From Bradyrhizobium sp. MOS003 (GTDB lineage Bacteria > Pseudomonadota > Alphaproteobacteria > Rhizobiales > Xanthobacteraceae): a DNA stretch of 64,000 nucleotides. The stretch lies in the NCBI RefSeq assembly GCF_003020125.1, contig NZ_PYFW01000002.1, forward strand, positions 673,501 to 737,500, given 5' to 3'. Below the pieces are notes generated by a model. That model saw nothing but the letters and a program-made list of their open reading frames with translations, had not been told where the DNA came from and searched no databases. Shown here one piece after another: positions 52,525 to 59,986 of the stretch. Every line of letters starts with the position of its first letter. Positions within the stretch are counted from its first letter, which is position 1. The translations under genes were made by a program, and so were the position numbers.

Positions 52525-53505
52525 TCAACGCGCACGCCAGTCGCGCGGCCGGCAGCCGAAGCGCTGCTTGAAGCGTCGGGTGAAGTGGGAGAGGTCCGAG
52601 AAGCCCCAATCGAACGCGATGGCGCCGATCGCACGGTCTGCCATCTCTGGATCCCCGAGATCCCTGGCCGCTCCATCGAGCCTGTTGTCGATGACATAAT
52701 TGGTGAAGCTGAAGCCCGATCGCGCCAGCAGCTTGTGGACGTAGCGCTCGCTGATGCCGACGGCCTCGGCGACATCGGCGACCGCAAGGCCGGGCTCGCG
52801 GAGCCGCCGGTGAATGGCGCGTTTCAGCGCCAGCGTGGTTGCGTCGGCAAGACTCTCGGACGCCGCAGCGCCTGCCCTGCTCCGCCGCGACAGGCTCACG
52901 GCGACCAGTTCAATCAGCGCCCGGAACAACCGCACGCCCTCCTGCTCGGTCATGCGCAGTGCGCCGTCGCTGAGCGTGCGTGCCGTCTCCACGATGAGAT
53001 GGCCGACAAAGGGGTCGTCGGAGACTCGGGACGCCGAGACGTCGAACGATGCCGGCAAGCGTTCGCGCAAAACCTCCGCCGGCACCCAAAACGAGGCGAC
53101 CCGCAATTGCGGACCACGATCGTGCAGAAGAGCGAACTGCCGGTCGCTGTCGAAAATTCCGACCTGTCCTGACGAGAGACTGATCTCGCGACCGTCCTGC
53201 CGAATGCGGCAGCGGCCGGCCAGCTTCAGATTGAGATAGAAGCAGCTGCGGTCGGACGCCGCGATGTCGGCCGCGGAACGACGCACCACGTGCTCGGGAA
53301 AGCTGACGCGGTTGATCGCGGCATCGCCGAGCCTGACGTTCTCGACACTGGCGCGGAAGCCTGCGGCCGCCATCGGCTCCGGAGTCAACTTCATGAAGGC
53401 CTGGCAGACCGCCTCGCGGTAGTAGGCAAATTGCTCGCCTGGCCTGATATCCGCGGTGTCCCAGGCCGATTGGCGTGACGGAACGGCGCGCTCGATCTCC
53501 TGCAT
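52525..53505 (-). CDS. AraC-family regulator
   Basis: A 326-residue regulator. An N-terminal AraC-binding-like cupin region covers about 20-200 (RSAADIAASDRSCFYLNLKLAG, SSGQVGIFDSDRQFALLH). The C-terminal double helix-turn-helix covers about 225-325, with LAVADVAEAVGISERYVHKLLARSG and the family signature AFDWGFSDLSHFTRRFKQRFGCRPRDW, in pieces. ATG 53505 is preferred to 53616. It is divergent from the alpha/beta hydrolase gene at 53666, its likely target, and tail-to-tail with the acyl-CoA dehydrogenase. Confidence 0.9.
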   Translation of the reverse strand: MQEIERAVPSRQSAWDTADIRPGEQFAYYREAVCQAFMKLTPEPMAAAGFRASVENVRLGDAAINRVSFPEHVVRRSAADIAASDRSCFYLNLKLAGRCRIRQDGREISLSSGQVGIFDSDRQFALLHDRGPQLRVASFWVPAEVLRERLPASFDVSASRVSDDPFVGHLIVETARTLSDGALRMTEQEGVRLFRALIELVAVSLSRRSRAGAAASESLADATTLALKRAIHRRLREPGLAVADVAEAVGISERYVHKLLARSGFSFTNYVIDNRLDGAARDLGDPEMADRAIGAIAFDWGFSDLSHFTRRFKQRFGCRPRDWRAR

Positions 53506-53665
53506 CGGTTCACTCCGAGACCAATCCGGTTCACTTCCAGCCAAGCGGCAAATAACCAGCCGGTTCACACTTCGTACAACAAGAATTGTCCGCTGCGTGC
53601 CTCGCGCGAGCCGCAAGGGGGCCTACCTCTGTCGATCTAACCACACCCTCAGGAGGGGCCACAAC

Positions 53666-54391
53666 ATGTCGACCTACGTTCTCGTTCACGGGGCATGGCA
53701 CACCGGTGCCGAGTTCGAGCCTGTCGCGGCACCGATCCGTGCCGCCGGGCACCAGGTCTACACGCCGACGATCAAGGGCAACCGCCCGGGCGATGCCAAG
53801 ACGACGGGACTGAAGCAAGCGATTCAGTCGATCGCCGACTACCTTGCCGAAAACAATCTGAAGGACGTCATCCTGCTCGGCCATTCCTATGGCGGCATGA
53901 TCATTACCGGCGTTGCCGATCTTGCTCCCGATCGCATCCGCCGCCTGGTCTACTGGAATGCCTTCGTGCCTAACAATGGCGAATGCCTCAACGACATGGT
54001 GCCGCCACACTATATCGGACTGTTCGACGCCATCGCGGCCGAACGCGGCGACGGCTCAGTGGTACTTCCCTTCCCGGTCTGGCGCGAGGCCTTCATCAAC
54101 GATGCAGATCTGGAAACGGCGCAGCGCGCCTATAATGTCCTCAATCCGCATCCCCTGGCGACCTTTACCGACAAGATCACGCTCAAGACCAATCCGGCGG
54201 AGATGCCGCTGGCCAAATCCTACATCAACTGCACCGAAGACACCGCGATGCCGCACAGCTATGCGTGGCATCCGCGTCTGTCGGAAAAGCTCGGGCTATT
54301 CCGTCTCATCCAGGTGCCGGGAAGCCATGAACTCTGCTTCTCCGATCCGGCGCGGCTGGCCAAGGCCATCATGGAAGCGGGACGCGACTGA
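53666..54391 (+). CDS. Alpha/beta hydrolase
   Basis: A 241-residue cytoplasmic hydrolase. It has the oxyanion strand YVLVHGAWHTG at 4-14, the nucleophile elbow LLGHSYGGMIITG near residue 72 (Ser), and the C-terminal His in QVPGSHELCFSDP. This resembles salicylate-esterase and methylketone-synthase-like plant/bacterial hydrolases (HNL-type fold). A strong AGGAGGGG ribosome site precedes ATG 53666. It is probably regulated by the divergent AraC protein. An ester substrate is likely but not identified. Confidence 0.88.
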   Translation: MSTYVLVHGAWHTGAEFEPVAAPIRAAGHQVYTPTIKGNRPGDAKTTGLKQAIQSIADYLAENNLKDVILLGHSYGGMIITGVADLAPDRIRRLVYWNAFVPNNGECLNDMVPPHYIGLFDAIAAERGDGSVVLPFPVWREAFINDADLETAQRAYNVLNPHPLATFTDKITLKTNPAEMPLAKSYINCTEDTAMPHSYAWHPRLSEKLGLFRLIQVPGSHELCFSDPARLAKAIMEAGRD

Positions 54392-54398
54392 CGTCCGC

Positions 54399-55541
54399 TC
54401 AATTCGGATGCCACCAGCGGCCGCCGATGACGACGCCTTCGGACGCGATCTTGCGGTCGCCGATCAAATGCTCGCCAACGACGTCCTCGTAATCGAACTG
54501 GCCTTGCCTGACCGTAACAAGCGTGGCGTCGCCGACGCTGCCCGGCTTGAGGCTGCCGAGCTCGGGGCGACGCAGCGCCATCGCGGCGTTCACCGTCGAG
54601 GCCGCGACCACATCCGGCAGCTCCATGCCCATGCACAGGAATTTCGACATGGTCGTGACCTGATCGTAGGCCGGGCCGTCGATGCAGAGTTGATGGATGT
54701 CGGAGGAGATGGTGTCCGGATAGAAGCCGTTGGCGAGCATGGCGCGCGCGGTCTTGAACGCGAACGAGCCCTTGCCGTGGCCGATGTCGAACAGCACGCC
54801 GCGCTCGCGCGCGTCCAGCACCGCCTTCTTCACCGTGCCTTGCGCGGTCGCCGGCGTGTTGGGAAAGGGGCGGAACGCATGGGTCAGCACGTCGCCGGGA
54901 CGCAGACGCGCCAGCACATCTTCATAGCTCGGCGGCGGATGGTCGATATGCGCCATCAGGGGCATGCCGACCTCGCCCGCGACCTCGAGCGCGATGTCGA
55001 GCGGCACGGCGCCCGACGTTCCCGAGGAATGCAGGCCCACGCGCACCTTGATGCCGACGATGAGATCGCGATTGGCGTCCGCGACTTTCGCGGCCTCTAT
55101 CGGATTCATCAGCCGCAACTCCTCGCTCTCGCCGACCATGATCCGGTGCGAGAAGCCGAAGATGCCGGCATGCGAGACGTGCAGATAGGCGAGGATGCGA
55201 ACCTGGCTCGGCTCGATCACATGTTTGCGGAAGCCGGCGAAATTGCCCGGACCGGCGCTGCCGGTGTCGACCGCGGTGGTCACGCCGGAGAGCCGGCAGA
55301 ATTCCTCGGCATCGATGCCGAGCGAAGTGCCGCCCCAATAGACATGGGTGTGGAGATCGATCAGTCCCGGCGTCACGATGAACTGCGAGACGTCGCGCAC
55401 ATCCGTGCCCGGATCGGCCTTGAGGCCTGCGCCCACGGCAGCCACTTTGCCGCCGGCAAAGGCGACATCGGTCACGGCATCGAGCTTCTGGGACGGGTCG
55501 ACCACACGGCCGCCGCGCAGGATCAGGTCGAAAGGCATCAT
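54399..55541 (-). CDS. Amidohydrolase/deacetylase-family metallohydrolase
   Basis: A 380-residue TIM-barrel metallohydrolase. The metal-binding HxH is in GLIDLHTHVYWGG near residues 61-73. The probable carboxylated Lys is in LIVGIKVRVG, with further ligands in LMAHIDHPPPSY, DVLTHAFRP and the Asp of ISSDIHQLCIDGP. It resembles dihydroorotase-like deacetylases acting on N-acetylated or N-acylated amino acids. It is monocistronic and lies next to the left border of the integrated element. Confidence 0.88.
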   Translation of the reverse strand: MMPFDLILRGGRVVDPSQKLDAVTDVAFAGGKVAAVGAGLKADPGTDVRDVSQFIVTPGLIDLHTHVYWGGTSLGIDAEEFCRLSGVTTAVDTGSAGPGNFAGFRKHVIEPSQVRILAYLHVSHAGIFGFSHRIMVGESEELRLMNPIEAAKVADANRDLIVGIKVRVGLHSSGTSGAVPLDIALEVAGEVGMPLMAHIDHPPPSYEDVLARLRPGDVLTHAFRPFPNTPATAQGTVKKAVLDARERGVLFDIGHGKGSFAFKTARAMLANGFYPDTISSDIHQLCIDGPAYDQVTTMSKFLCMGMELPDVVAASTVNAAMALRRPELGSLKPGSVGDATLVTVRQGQFDYEDVVGEHLIGDRKIASEGVVIGGRWWHPN

Positions 55542-55662
55542 GGTCTCCGGATGGGCAGTAAGGCGCGGCCGACAGGTCGGCGAGGCCAGGAAGGAAGTCT
55601 GTTGCTTCTAGCAATTCCTGCGCCGGAGGGCCTGCCAATGGCGGCCATTACCGATGACAAAA

Positions 55663-55707
55663 TGGCGATCCCGGCATGACTCGAACATGCGACCTACGGT
55701 TTAGGAA
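55663..55707 (-). repeat. Distal att repeat: displaced 3' half of tRNA-Arg(CCU)
   Basis: 41 of 45 positions match the 3' half of the intact tRNA gene (57613-57657). The four differences fall in the T-stem and keep it paired: GCATG/CATGC here against GGAAG/CTTCC in the intact gene. Identity stops exactly at the anticodon loop and the CCA end. If the element integrated in the usual way, this copy is the original host tRNA 3' end. Confidence 0.88.
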
Positions 55708-55720
55708 TTAGTTGGCCACG

Positions 55721-55736
55721 GTTAACGGTGGTTAAC
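55721..55736. repeat. GTTAAC direct repeats beside the distal att site
   Basis: GTTAAC occurs at 55721-55726 and 55731-55736, 10 bp apart, 14 bp inside the distal att repeat. One-turn spacing fits binding sites for an excisionase or integrase. Function is inferred only from position. Confidence 0.4.
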
Positions 55737-55852
55737 TAAGTCCAACATTTGGAAGCTGGGCCGTGCCACAAAACGCCTATATTCCTTGCTATTAGACGTA
55801 ACGTTAGCCTAAGTTGGCCACCATAGGTAACGACGTATAACACCGTGCGCCT

Positions 55853-55870
55853 GTTACCCGGATGTTACCC
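55853..55870. promoter_or_regulatory. Paired GTTACCC motifs, left arm
   Basis: GTTACCC is at 55853-55859 and 55864-55870, both followed within a few bases by AG/GG. A matching pair is at the other end (57536-57542 and 57548-57554). Paired direct repeats with 11-12 bp spacing near both att sites are what integrase arm-type sites look like. Confidence 0.5.
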
Positions 55871-55881
55871 AGAAGGCGAGC

Positions 55882-56370
55882 GTGACCAAGTTTTTGACGG
55901 CAGCGGCAGTCAGGAAGATACGCGCGAGTACACGGCGCCTCGAAATTCCTGATGGGGGCTGCCGAGGCTTGCATCTTGTCGTGCAACCTTCGGGTCAAAA
56001 GTCGTGGGCGTTGCGCTACAGACGGCCAGACAAGCGAACTGCCAAATTGTTCCTCGGCACTGTATATGATCCTGACGTGGCAGAGCCCGAAACGCCTCCG
56101 GTCATTGGCGGTCATTTTACGCTCGCTGCGGCTCACCGGCTGGTCGCTGAATTGCGGCATCAGATCGCTCAGGGGCGTGACCCCGGTGCCGCTCATATAG
56201 CTACCCGCGAGCGCAACCGCGTCGTAAATGAAGATCGCGCTCGCAATACCTTCGATATTGCCGCCAAGGATTTCATTGAACAATACGCGAGCAAGAAAAC
56301 ACGTCGGTGGCGCGCCATGCCCGCTTATTGGGACTACCGGTGGGAGCCGCCAACGGGCGAGGGCAAATAA
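55882..56370 (+). pseudogene. Tyrosine integrase, truncated after the N-terminal arm-binding region
   Basis: A 162-residue frame from GTG 55882 (AAGG upstream). The N-terminal DUF4102-type arm-DNA-binding domain is clear: MTKFLTAAAVRKIRAS, DGGCRGLHLVVQPSGQKSWALRY, KLFLGTVYDPD and FTLAAAHRLVAELRHQIAQGRDPGA in pieces. It then enters the core-binding region (TFDIAAKDFIEQYASKKTRRW) and ends in a short unrelated tail. The catalytic domain with its R-H-R-Y residues is absent, against about 400 residues in intact relatives, so it is a relic. It faces inward from the distal att site. Confidence 0.85.
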
Positions 56371-56373
56371 GCC

Positions 56374-56461
56374 GTTACCCCGCCCTGGGGGGCTAAAGAA
56401 ACATTTGCCCCCCGATTTTAAAGTGGCCCTTAGTGCGCAACGTTGGCTAACGACGTTACCC
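56374..56461. repeat. Two further GTTACCC copies inside the element
   Basis: GTTACCC is at 56374-56380, just after the integrase-fragment stop, and at 56455-56461, inside the start of the HAM1-like frame. They resemble the paired motifs at the element ends. They may mark rearranged end sequences brought inward by deletion. Confidence 0.4.
56387..56413 (+). terminator. Terminator-like hairpin after the integrase fragment
   Basis: GGGGGGC (56387-56393) pairs with GCCCCCC (56407-56413), followed by GATTTTA. It lies 17 bp after the integrase-fragment stop and fits an intrinsic terminator with a short T-run. Confidence 0.6.
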
Positions 56462-56994
56462 CGCACAAGATCGGTGAGATTGTAGATTTCAGAGTCTCCG
56501 ATATTCGCACGGATGAACCATTAGAAATCGACCTCGTCTTGATGGTCCATCATAAGGCTCGGTCGGCGTATAAGAATCTTCTGGCTCCCTGCATTGTCGA
56601 ACACGCAGGATTGATCTTCGACAAGAACTCCAAAGCGGGATTTCCAGGGGGCCTCACTCAGCCAATGTGGGACGCGCTATCGGTCGACGAATTCTTGTCT
56701 CGAACAAATGCCTCAGGGGAACGGGCGATCGCTAGGTCCGTCGTTGGTTATTGTGACGGAAGACAGATAACGACTTTCGTCGGTGAAACACACGGGATTT
56801 TGGCAGCTAGCGCAAGGGGAGAGCGGGGGTTCTATTGGGACGTGCTCTTCTGCCCAGACGACGGCGGCGGGAAAACGTACGCCGAGATTGCAAGCTCAGG
56901 GCCGGATGGATTGAAAGAAAAGCTTCTCCTCTCGCAATCCACCAAAGCCCTGACGCTCTGCCGAAGTATCTCGAAGACCTCTAAGCTTGGGTAG
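56443..56994 (+). CDS. HAM1/RdgB-like nucleoside-triphosphate pyrophosphatase, divergent, possibly truncated
   Basis: A 183-residue frame with recognisable HAM1 features: HKIGEI near residue 8, VEHAGLIFD near 52-60, VVGYCDGRQITTFVGETHG, SARGERGFYWDVLFCPD and GGGKTYAEIA near 141-150, ending SQSTKAL. The family hydrolyses ITP/XTP-type nucleotides. Departures are notable. The T-G-N-x-x-K start motif reads DVTPHK, and the Asp of the usual E-D-(S/T)-G-L is His here. The only start codon is TTG 56443 without a ribosome site, and an in-frame stop lies 4 codons upstream, so the 5' end may be lost. The last residues overlap the opposite-strand gene. Activity is doubtful. Confidence 0.6.
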   Translation: MANDVTPHKIGEIVDFRVSDIRTDEPLEIDLVLMVHHKARSAYKNLLAPCIVEHAGLIFDKNSKAGFPGGLTQPMWDALSVDEFLSRTNASGERAIARSVVGYCDGRQITTFVGETHGILAASARGERGFYWDVLFCPDDGGGKTYAEIASSGPDGLKEKLLLSQSTKALTLCRSISKTSKLG

Positions 56995-57401
56995 TGGTTC
57001 TCGAAGTTCACGCGCGTTGCACGTTCGCGGTATGAAGACCGAATCTTGAGACGCCCGACGAGTGCGCCGCCTTCTTCGCTCAGAGCCACGATATAACGAT
57101 CGTGCAGCCGCTCCTCCACGTTGAACACTCCGCCGAACAGCCAAGAGTCCGGTTCGTGATAAAATTGGATGAGCGAGAAGATCTTCTGACGATTGAATTC
57201 GTCACGAACCGGCCGATACTGCTGCCAACCTTGCCATTCGGCTTTGTCGCGCGCCCAAACCTCCAACGGCTGGTTGTGTCCGTTCCAACGCGCGAAGTGG
57301 AGCTTATAGATATCAGGCGCCGCTATCGGCCAAATATCCGAGAGCCTAACGGGTCGGGAAGCAAACAGGTCGAAACGAAGCAAAGGTTCAGAGGCGCTCA
57401 T
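56832..57401 (-). pseudogene. N-terminal part of a GIY-YIG-nuclease-family protein, 3' truncated
   Basis: A 189-residue frame. Residues 1-148 look like the N-terminal domain found before GIY-YIG nuclease domains in some mobile-element proteins (IYKLHFARWNGHNQPLEVW, FSLIQFYHEPDSWLFGGVF, GRLKIRSSYRERATRVNFENHY, ending EVFEILRQ). From residue 149 (about base 56957) it merely reads the complement of the HAM1-like gene, and no GIY-YIG catalytic domain exists. The gene has therefore lost its 3' end through a deletion whose junction coincides with the end of the HAM1 core. It is oriented toward the centre from the tRNA-proximal end. Confidence 0.6.
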
Positions 57402-57535
57402 TAGCCTTCGACGCTCTCTTATGTGGCCACCATTACCGGCACACTACCTGAACCCATGCCACCCTTTGGTAAACACGGTAGGCCGCCGCCTGGCCAGGCG
57501 GGCTTATAAAACCAGCGCTAGAGAAAGCCGTTTTG

Positions 57536-57554
57536 GTTACCCCAGGCGTTACCC
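57536..57554. promoter_or_regulatory. Paired GTTACCC motifs, right arm
   Basis: GTTACCC is at 57536-57542 and 57548-57554, 59 bp from the tRNA-proximal att repeat, mirroring the left pair. Candidate integrase arm-type sites. Confidence 0.5.
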
Positions 57555-57612
57555 AGCTAGGCAAATCGACTAATTTGACCACCGGGAAATCGGGACAAGC
57601 CATTGTAATACT

Positions 57613-57689
<77 letters not shown>

Positions 57690-57790
57690 GCGGAACCCGC
57701 CGGTAAGGCGGGTTGCCTGGGTGTTCATATCAAAGCGAGGGCCAAACCGGAAGCCCTCGCCGCGATCAATGCAGCTGTCGGCGGGCGGGT

Positions 57791-58747
57791 CTACGCCCTG
57801 ATATTATTGTCCTTCACCACCTTGCCCCAGGTCGCGACCTGCTTGTCGAAGAAGGTCTTGAAGGCGGCGCCGTCCTGGAGCAGCAGCGTCATGTGCTGGG
57901 TGTCCTTGAGCTGGGCGGCGGTCGCGGGCTCGCTCAGGATTTCCTTGGACGCTGCCGCGAAGGCTGCGACGACATCGGGCGGCGTGCCTGCAGGCGCGAA
58001 GATGCCCCACCAGGCCAGCGTCTCGAAATCCGGAAAGCCCGCCTCGATCGCGGTCTGCGTATCCGGCAGGGCCGGCAGCCGCTCGCGGCCGAGCTGCAGG
58101 ATCGGATGCAGCATGTTGGTGCCGAGCTGGGCGGCGACCAGCGCCGCCGATCCCGCGATGAGATCGACATGGCCGCCGAGCACGTCGTTCATGGCCGGGC
58201 CGCCGCCGCGATAGGGCACGTGCATGATCTCGACACCGGCCTTGCTGCCGAGCACGGTCATGGCGAGATGGCCGAGCGTGCCGATGCCGACGGAGGCGTA
58301 TTTCACCGCGCCCGGCGTCGCCTTGCAGGCCGCGACCACGTCGGCAAAGCTCTTGTAGGGGCGGCCGGCGCCGGCGGCGATCACATAGGGTGCGGTACCG
58401 ATCAGCAGCACCGGCATCAGCTCGCGCTCGACGTCGACCGGCGGCTTGTCGAGGATCGAGGGGATCACCGCGTGGGAATCGAAGGTGACCAGGAACGAGG
58501 TGCCGTCCGCCGGGCTCTTGGCGACCTGAGCCGCGCCGAGCGCGCCGGCCGCGCCCGACTTGTTCTCGACCACGACGATGCGGCCGAGCTTGGTTTGCAG
58601 GCTGGCCTGCAGCAGCCGCGCCATCGCGTCGGTCGACCCGCCCGGCGGAAACGGCACGACAAGCGTGATCTTGCCGGCCTGTGCACGCGCCGGCGTCAAT
58701 GCGAGAATGGCCGGTGCGGCCAGCAGCGCCCGTCGTGTGATCGTCAT
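57791..58747 (-). CDS. Bug-family tripartite tricarboxylate transporter binding protein
   Basis: A 318-residue exported binding protein. The signal region has RRALLAAPAILALTPARAQA with an RR pair. The mature part begins GKITLVVPFPPGGSTDAMARLL and contains VENKSGAAGALGA and VPYRGGGPAMNDVLGG, all hallmarks of Bug/TctC proteins. Most Bug proteins are orphans; no TctAB membrane genes are here. It is the last gene of a minus-strand run with cupin, RraA-type and AMP-ligase genes, which suggests a carboxylic-acid ligand used by those enzymes. Confidence 0.92.
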   Translation of the reverse strand: MTITRRALLAAPAILALTPARAQAGKITLVVPFPPGGSTDAMARLLQASLQTKLGRIVVVENKSGAAGALGAAQVAKSPADGTSFLVTFDSHAVIPSILDKPPVDVERELMPVLLIGTAPYVIAAGAGRPYKSFADVVAACKATPGAVKYASVGIGTLGHLAMTVLGSKAGVEIMHVPYRGGGPAMNDVLGGHVDLIAGSAALVAAQLGTNMLHPILQLGRERLPALPDTQTAIEAGFPDFETLAWWGIFAPAGTPPDVVAAFAAASKEILSEPATAAQLKDTQHMTLLLQDGAAFKTFFDKQVATWGKVVKDNNIRA

Positions 58748-58796
58748 GGTCCCCTCCCTTTTGATTTCAGCGCCTGGCTTTTGCTCTGTGGCGCTG

Positions 58797-58845
58797 GAGC
58801 ATGATCCGGAAAGCTTTGCAGCGGTTTTCCGTTAAGATCATGCTC
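58797..58845. repeat. Palindromic repeat GAGCATGATC...GATCATGCTC
   Basis: Perfect 10-bp outer arms (58797-58806 and 58836-58845) with additional CCGGAAA/TTTTCCG pairing inside. It lies in the 126-bp gap between the cupin and Bug genes. This sequence type is dispersed through Rhizobiales genomes. It could terminate or stabilise the transcript within the run. Confidence 0.82.
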
Positions 58846-58873
58846 GAAAAATAGATCTGGAGCGCAACGCGCT

Positions 58874-59245
58874 TCAGGTCGTTCCGAAGCCCGATCCCGC
58901 TTTCTTGTATTCTGGCCTTGGCGGACTGAAGATGTCCAGCACCCGGGCGCCGTCTGGGCCGGCGCGCATGGTGTGCGGCACATTGCCTGGGGTACGCCAG
59001 AAATCGCCCTTCTTCACCGCAATCTCCTCGTCTCCCTGAACGCGGATGGCGGAACCGTCGAGCAGCACGCCCCATTGCTCCTCGGGATGATGGTGCAGCG
59101 TGCCCTGCGCATGCGGCGCCAGCGTCACCACCGACAGCATCGCCTGCTCGCCGGAGAAGATGCGCGTAGTCACCCCCGCCGCGAGCTCGCGGAATAGCCC
59201 GTCGCTGGGATCATCGATATTGTGGAATTCTTCCTTCTGACTCAC
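58874..59245 (-). CDS. Cupin-domain protein
   Basis: A 123-residue single-domain cupin. Motif 1 is GTLHHHPEEQWGVLLDG (metal-binding His and Glu), motif 2 is KKGDFWRTPGNVPHTMRAG. Small cupins of this kind are metal-binding isomerases, dioxygenase-like or regulatory proteins. It lies 27 bp after the RraA-type gene, so they are likely co-transcribed. The substrate is unknown. Confidence 0.85.
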   Translation of the reverse strand: MSQKEEFHNIDDPSDGLFRELAAGVTTRIFSGEQAMLSVVTLAPHAQGTLHHHPEEQWGVLLDGSAIRVQGDEEIAVKKGDFWRTPGNVPHTMRAGPDGARVLDIFSPPRPEYKKAGSGFGTT

Positions 59246-59272
59246 GCCAACCTCCCTTTCGTTCTCGCCTGA

Positions 59273-59911
59273 TCAGGATTTTCCATAAGAGCCCTGATAG
59301 CGGCCCTCGCGGATCGCCTTCAGCGTCTCCTCCTCGCGCGCGACCTGGGCACGAACCGCCTCCAGCAGCGCCGCCGCGCCCGCGGCGGGAAACGACACCA
59401 CGCCATCCTCATCGCCGACGACGATGTCGCCGGGCGAGATCACGCTGCCGCCGATCGTGACGGGCACGTTGATCTCGCCGGGACCGTTCTTGTAGGGACC
59501 GCGGTGGATCACGGCACGGGCGTAGCAGGGAAAATCGTCGGCCGCGAACGCCGCGACATCGCGGATCGCGCCGTCGATGACGTAGCCTTCGGCTTTGCGC
59601 CATTGCGCGATGTTCTTCATGATCTCGCCGACCAGCGCGCGGGTTTCGTCACCACCGCCGTCGACGACAATGACGTCGCCGGGGCCGACCAGTTCGAGCG
59701 CGCGGTGGATGGCGAGATTGTCGCCGGGACGGGTGCGCACCGTGAAGGCCGTGCCCACCAGCTTGGCCCCGCGATGATACGGCTTCAGCCCGACCGCGCC
59801 GGGGAGCCGGGCGAGATTGTCTGAAATGACCGAGGTCGGCGCCCCGCGAAAGCCTTCGATGATCCCGGCCGGCGGCTTGGGCACGCTGTTCGCTGCGATG
59901 GTGATCGTCAT
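59273..59911 (-). CDS. RraA-family protein (HMG/CHA aldolase or oxaloacetate decarboxylase type)
   Basis: A 212-residue protein of the RraA/HMG-aldolase fold. The pyruvate-enolate and metal site motif is GGGDETRALVGEIM near 84-97 with VIDGAIRDVAAF near 111-122 (Arg-Asp pair). GDIVVGDEDGVVSFP follows. Many members are 4-hydroxy-4-methyl-2-oxoglutarate aldolases that also decarboxylate oxaloacetate; true RNase E inhibition is confined to a few. Neighbours point to a catabolic rather than RNA role. Confidence 0.85.
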   Translation of the reverse strand: MTITIAANSVPKPPAGIIEGFRGAPTSVISDNLARLPGAVGLKPYHRGAKLVGTAFTVRTRPGDNLAIHRALELVGPGDVIVVDGGGDETRALVGEIMKNIAQWRKAEGYVIDGAIRDVAAFAADDFPCYARAVIHRGPYKNGPGEINVPVTIGGSVISPGDIVVGDEDGVVSFPAAGAAALLEAVRAQVAREEETLKAIREGRYQGSYGKS

Positions 59912-59927
59912 GTCAGTCCTTCCCCAT

Positions 59928-59977
59928 GTGTCTTGAGCGAGTGTCTTGCGCGAGTGTCTTCCGCGAGTCTTGCGCGA
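59928..59977. repeat. 13-bp tandem repeat, about 3.8 units
   Basis: Units GTGTCTTGAGCGA, GTGTCTTGCGCGA and GTGTCTTCCGCGA are followed by a shorter GTCTTGCGCGA. They fill most of the 75-bp gap between the AMP-ligase stop and the RraA-type start. The array may vary in copy number among strains. Confidence 0.8.
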
Positions 59978-59986
59978 CGCGCCGTC

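Noticed and set aside
53913-55679. Long plus-strand open frame (588 codons) opposite the amidohydrolase
   Set aside because: It runs antisense to a well-conserved metallohydrolase and in another frame of the alpha/beta hydrolase; the composition is shadow-like.
55663-55707. A second tRNA gene at the left border
   Set aside because: Only the anticodon-loop-to-CCA half is present; acceptor 5' strand, D-arm and 5' anticodon stem are missing, so it is an att remnant.
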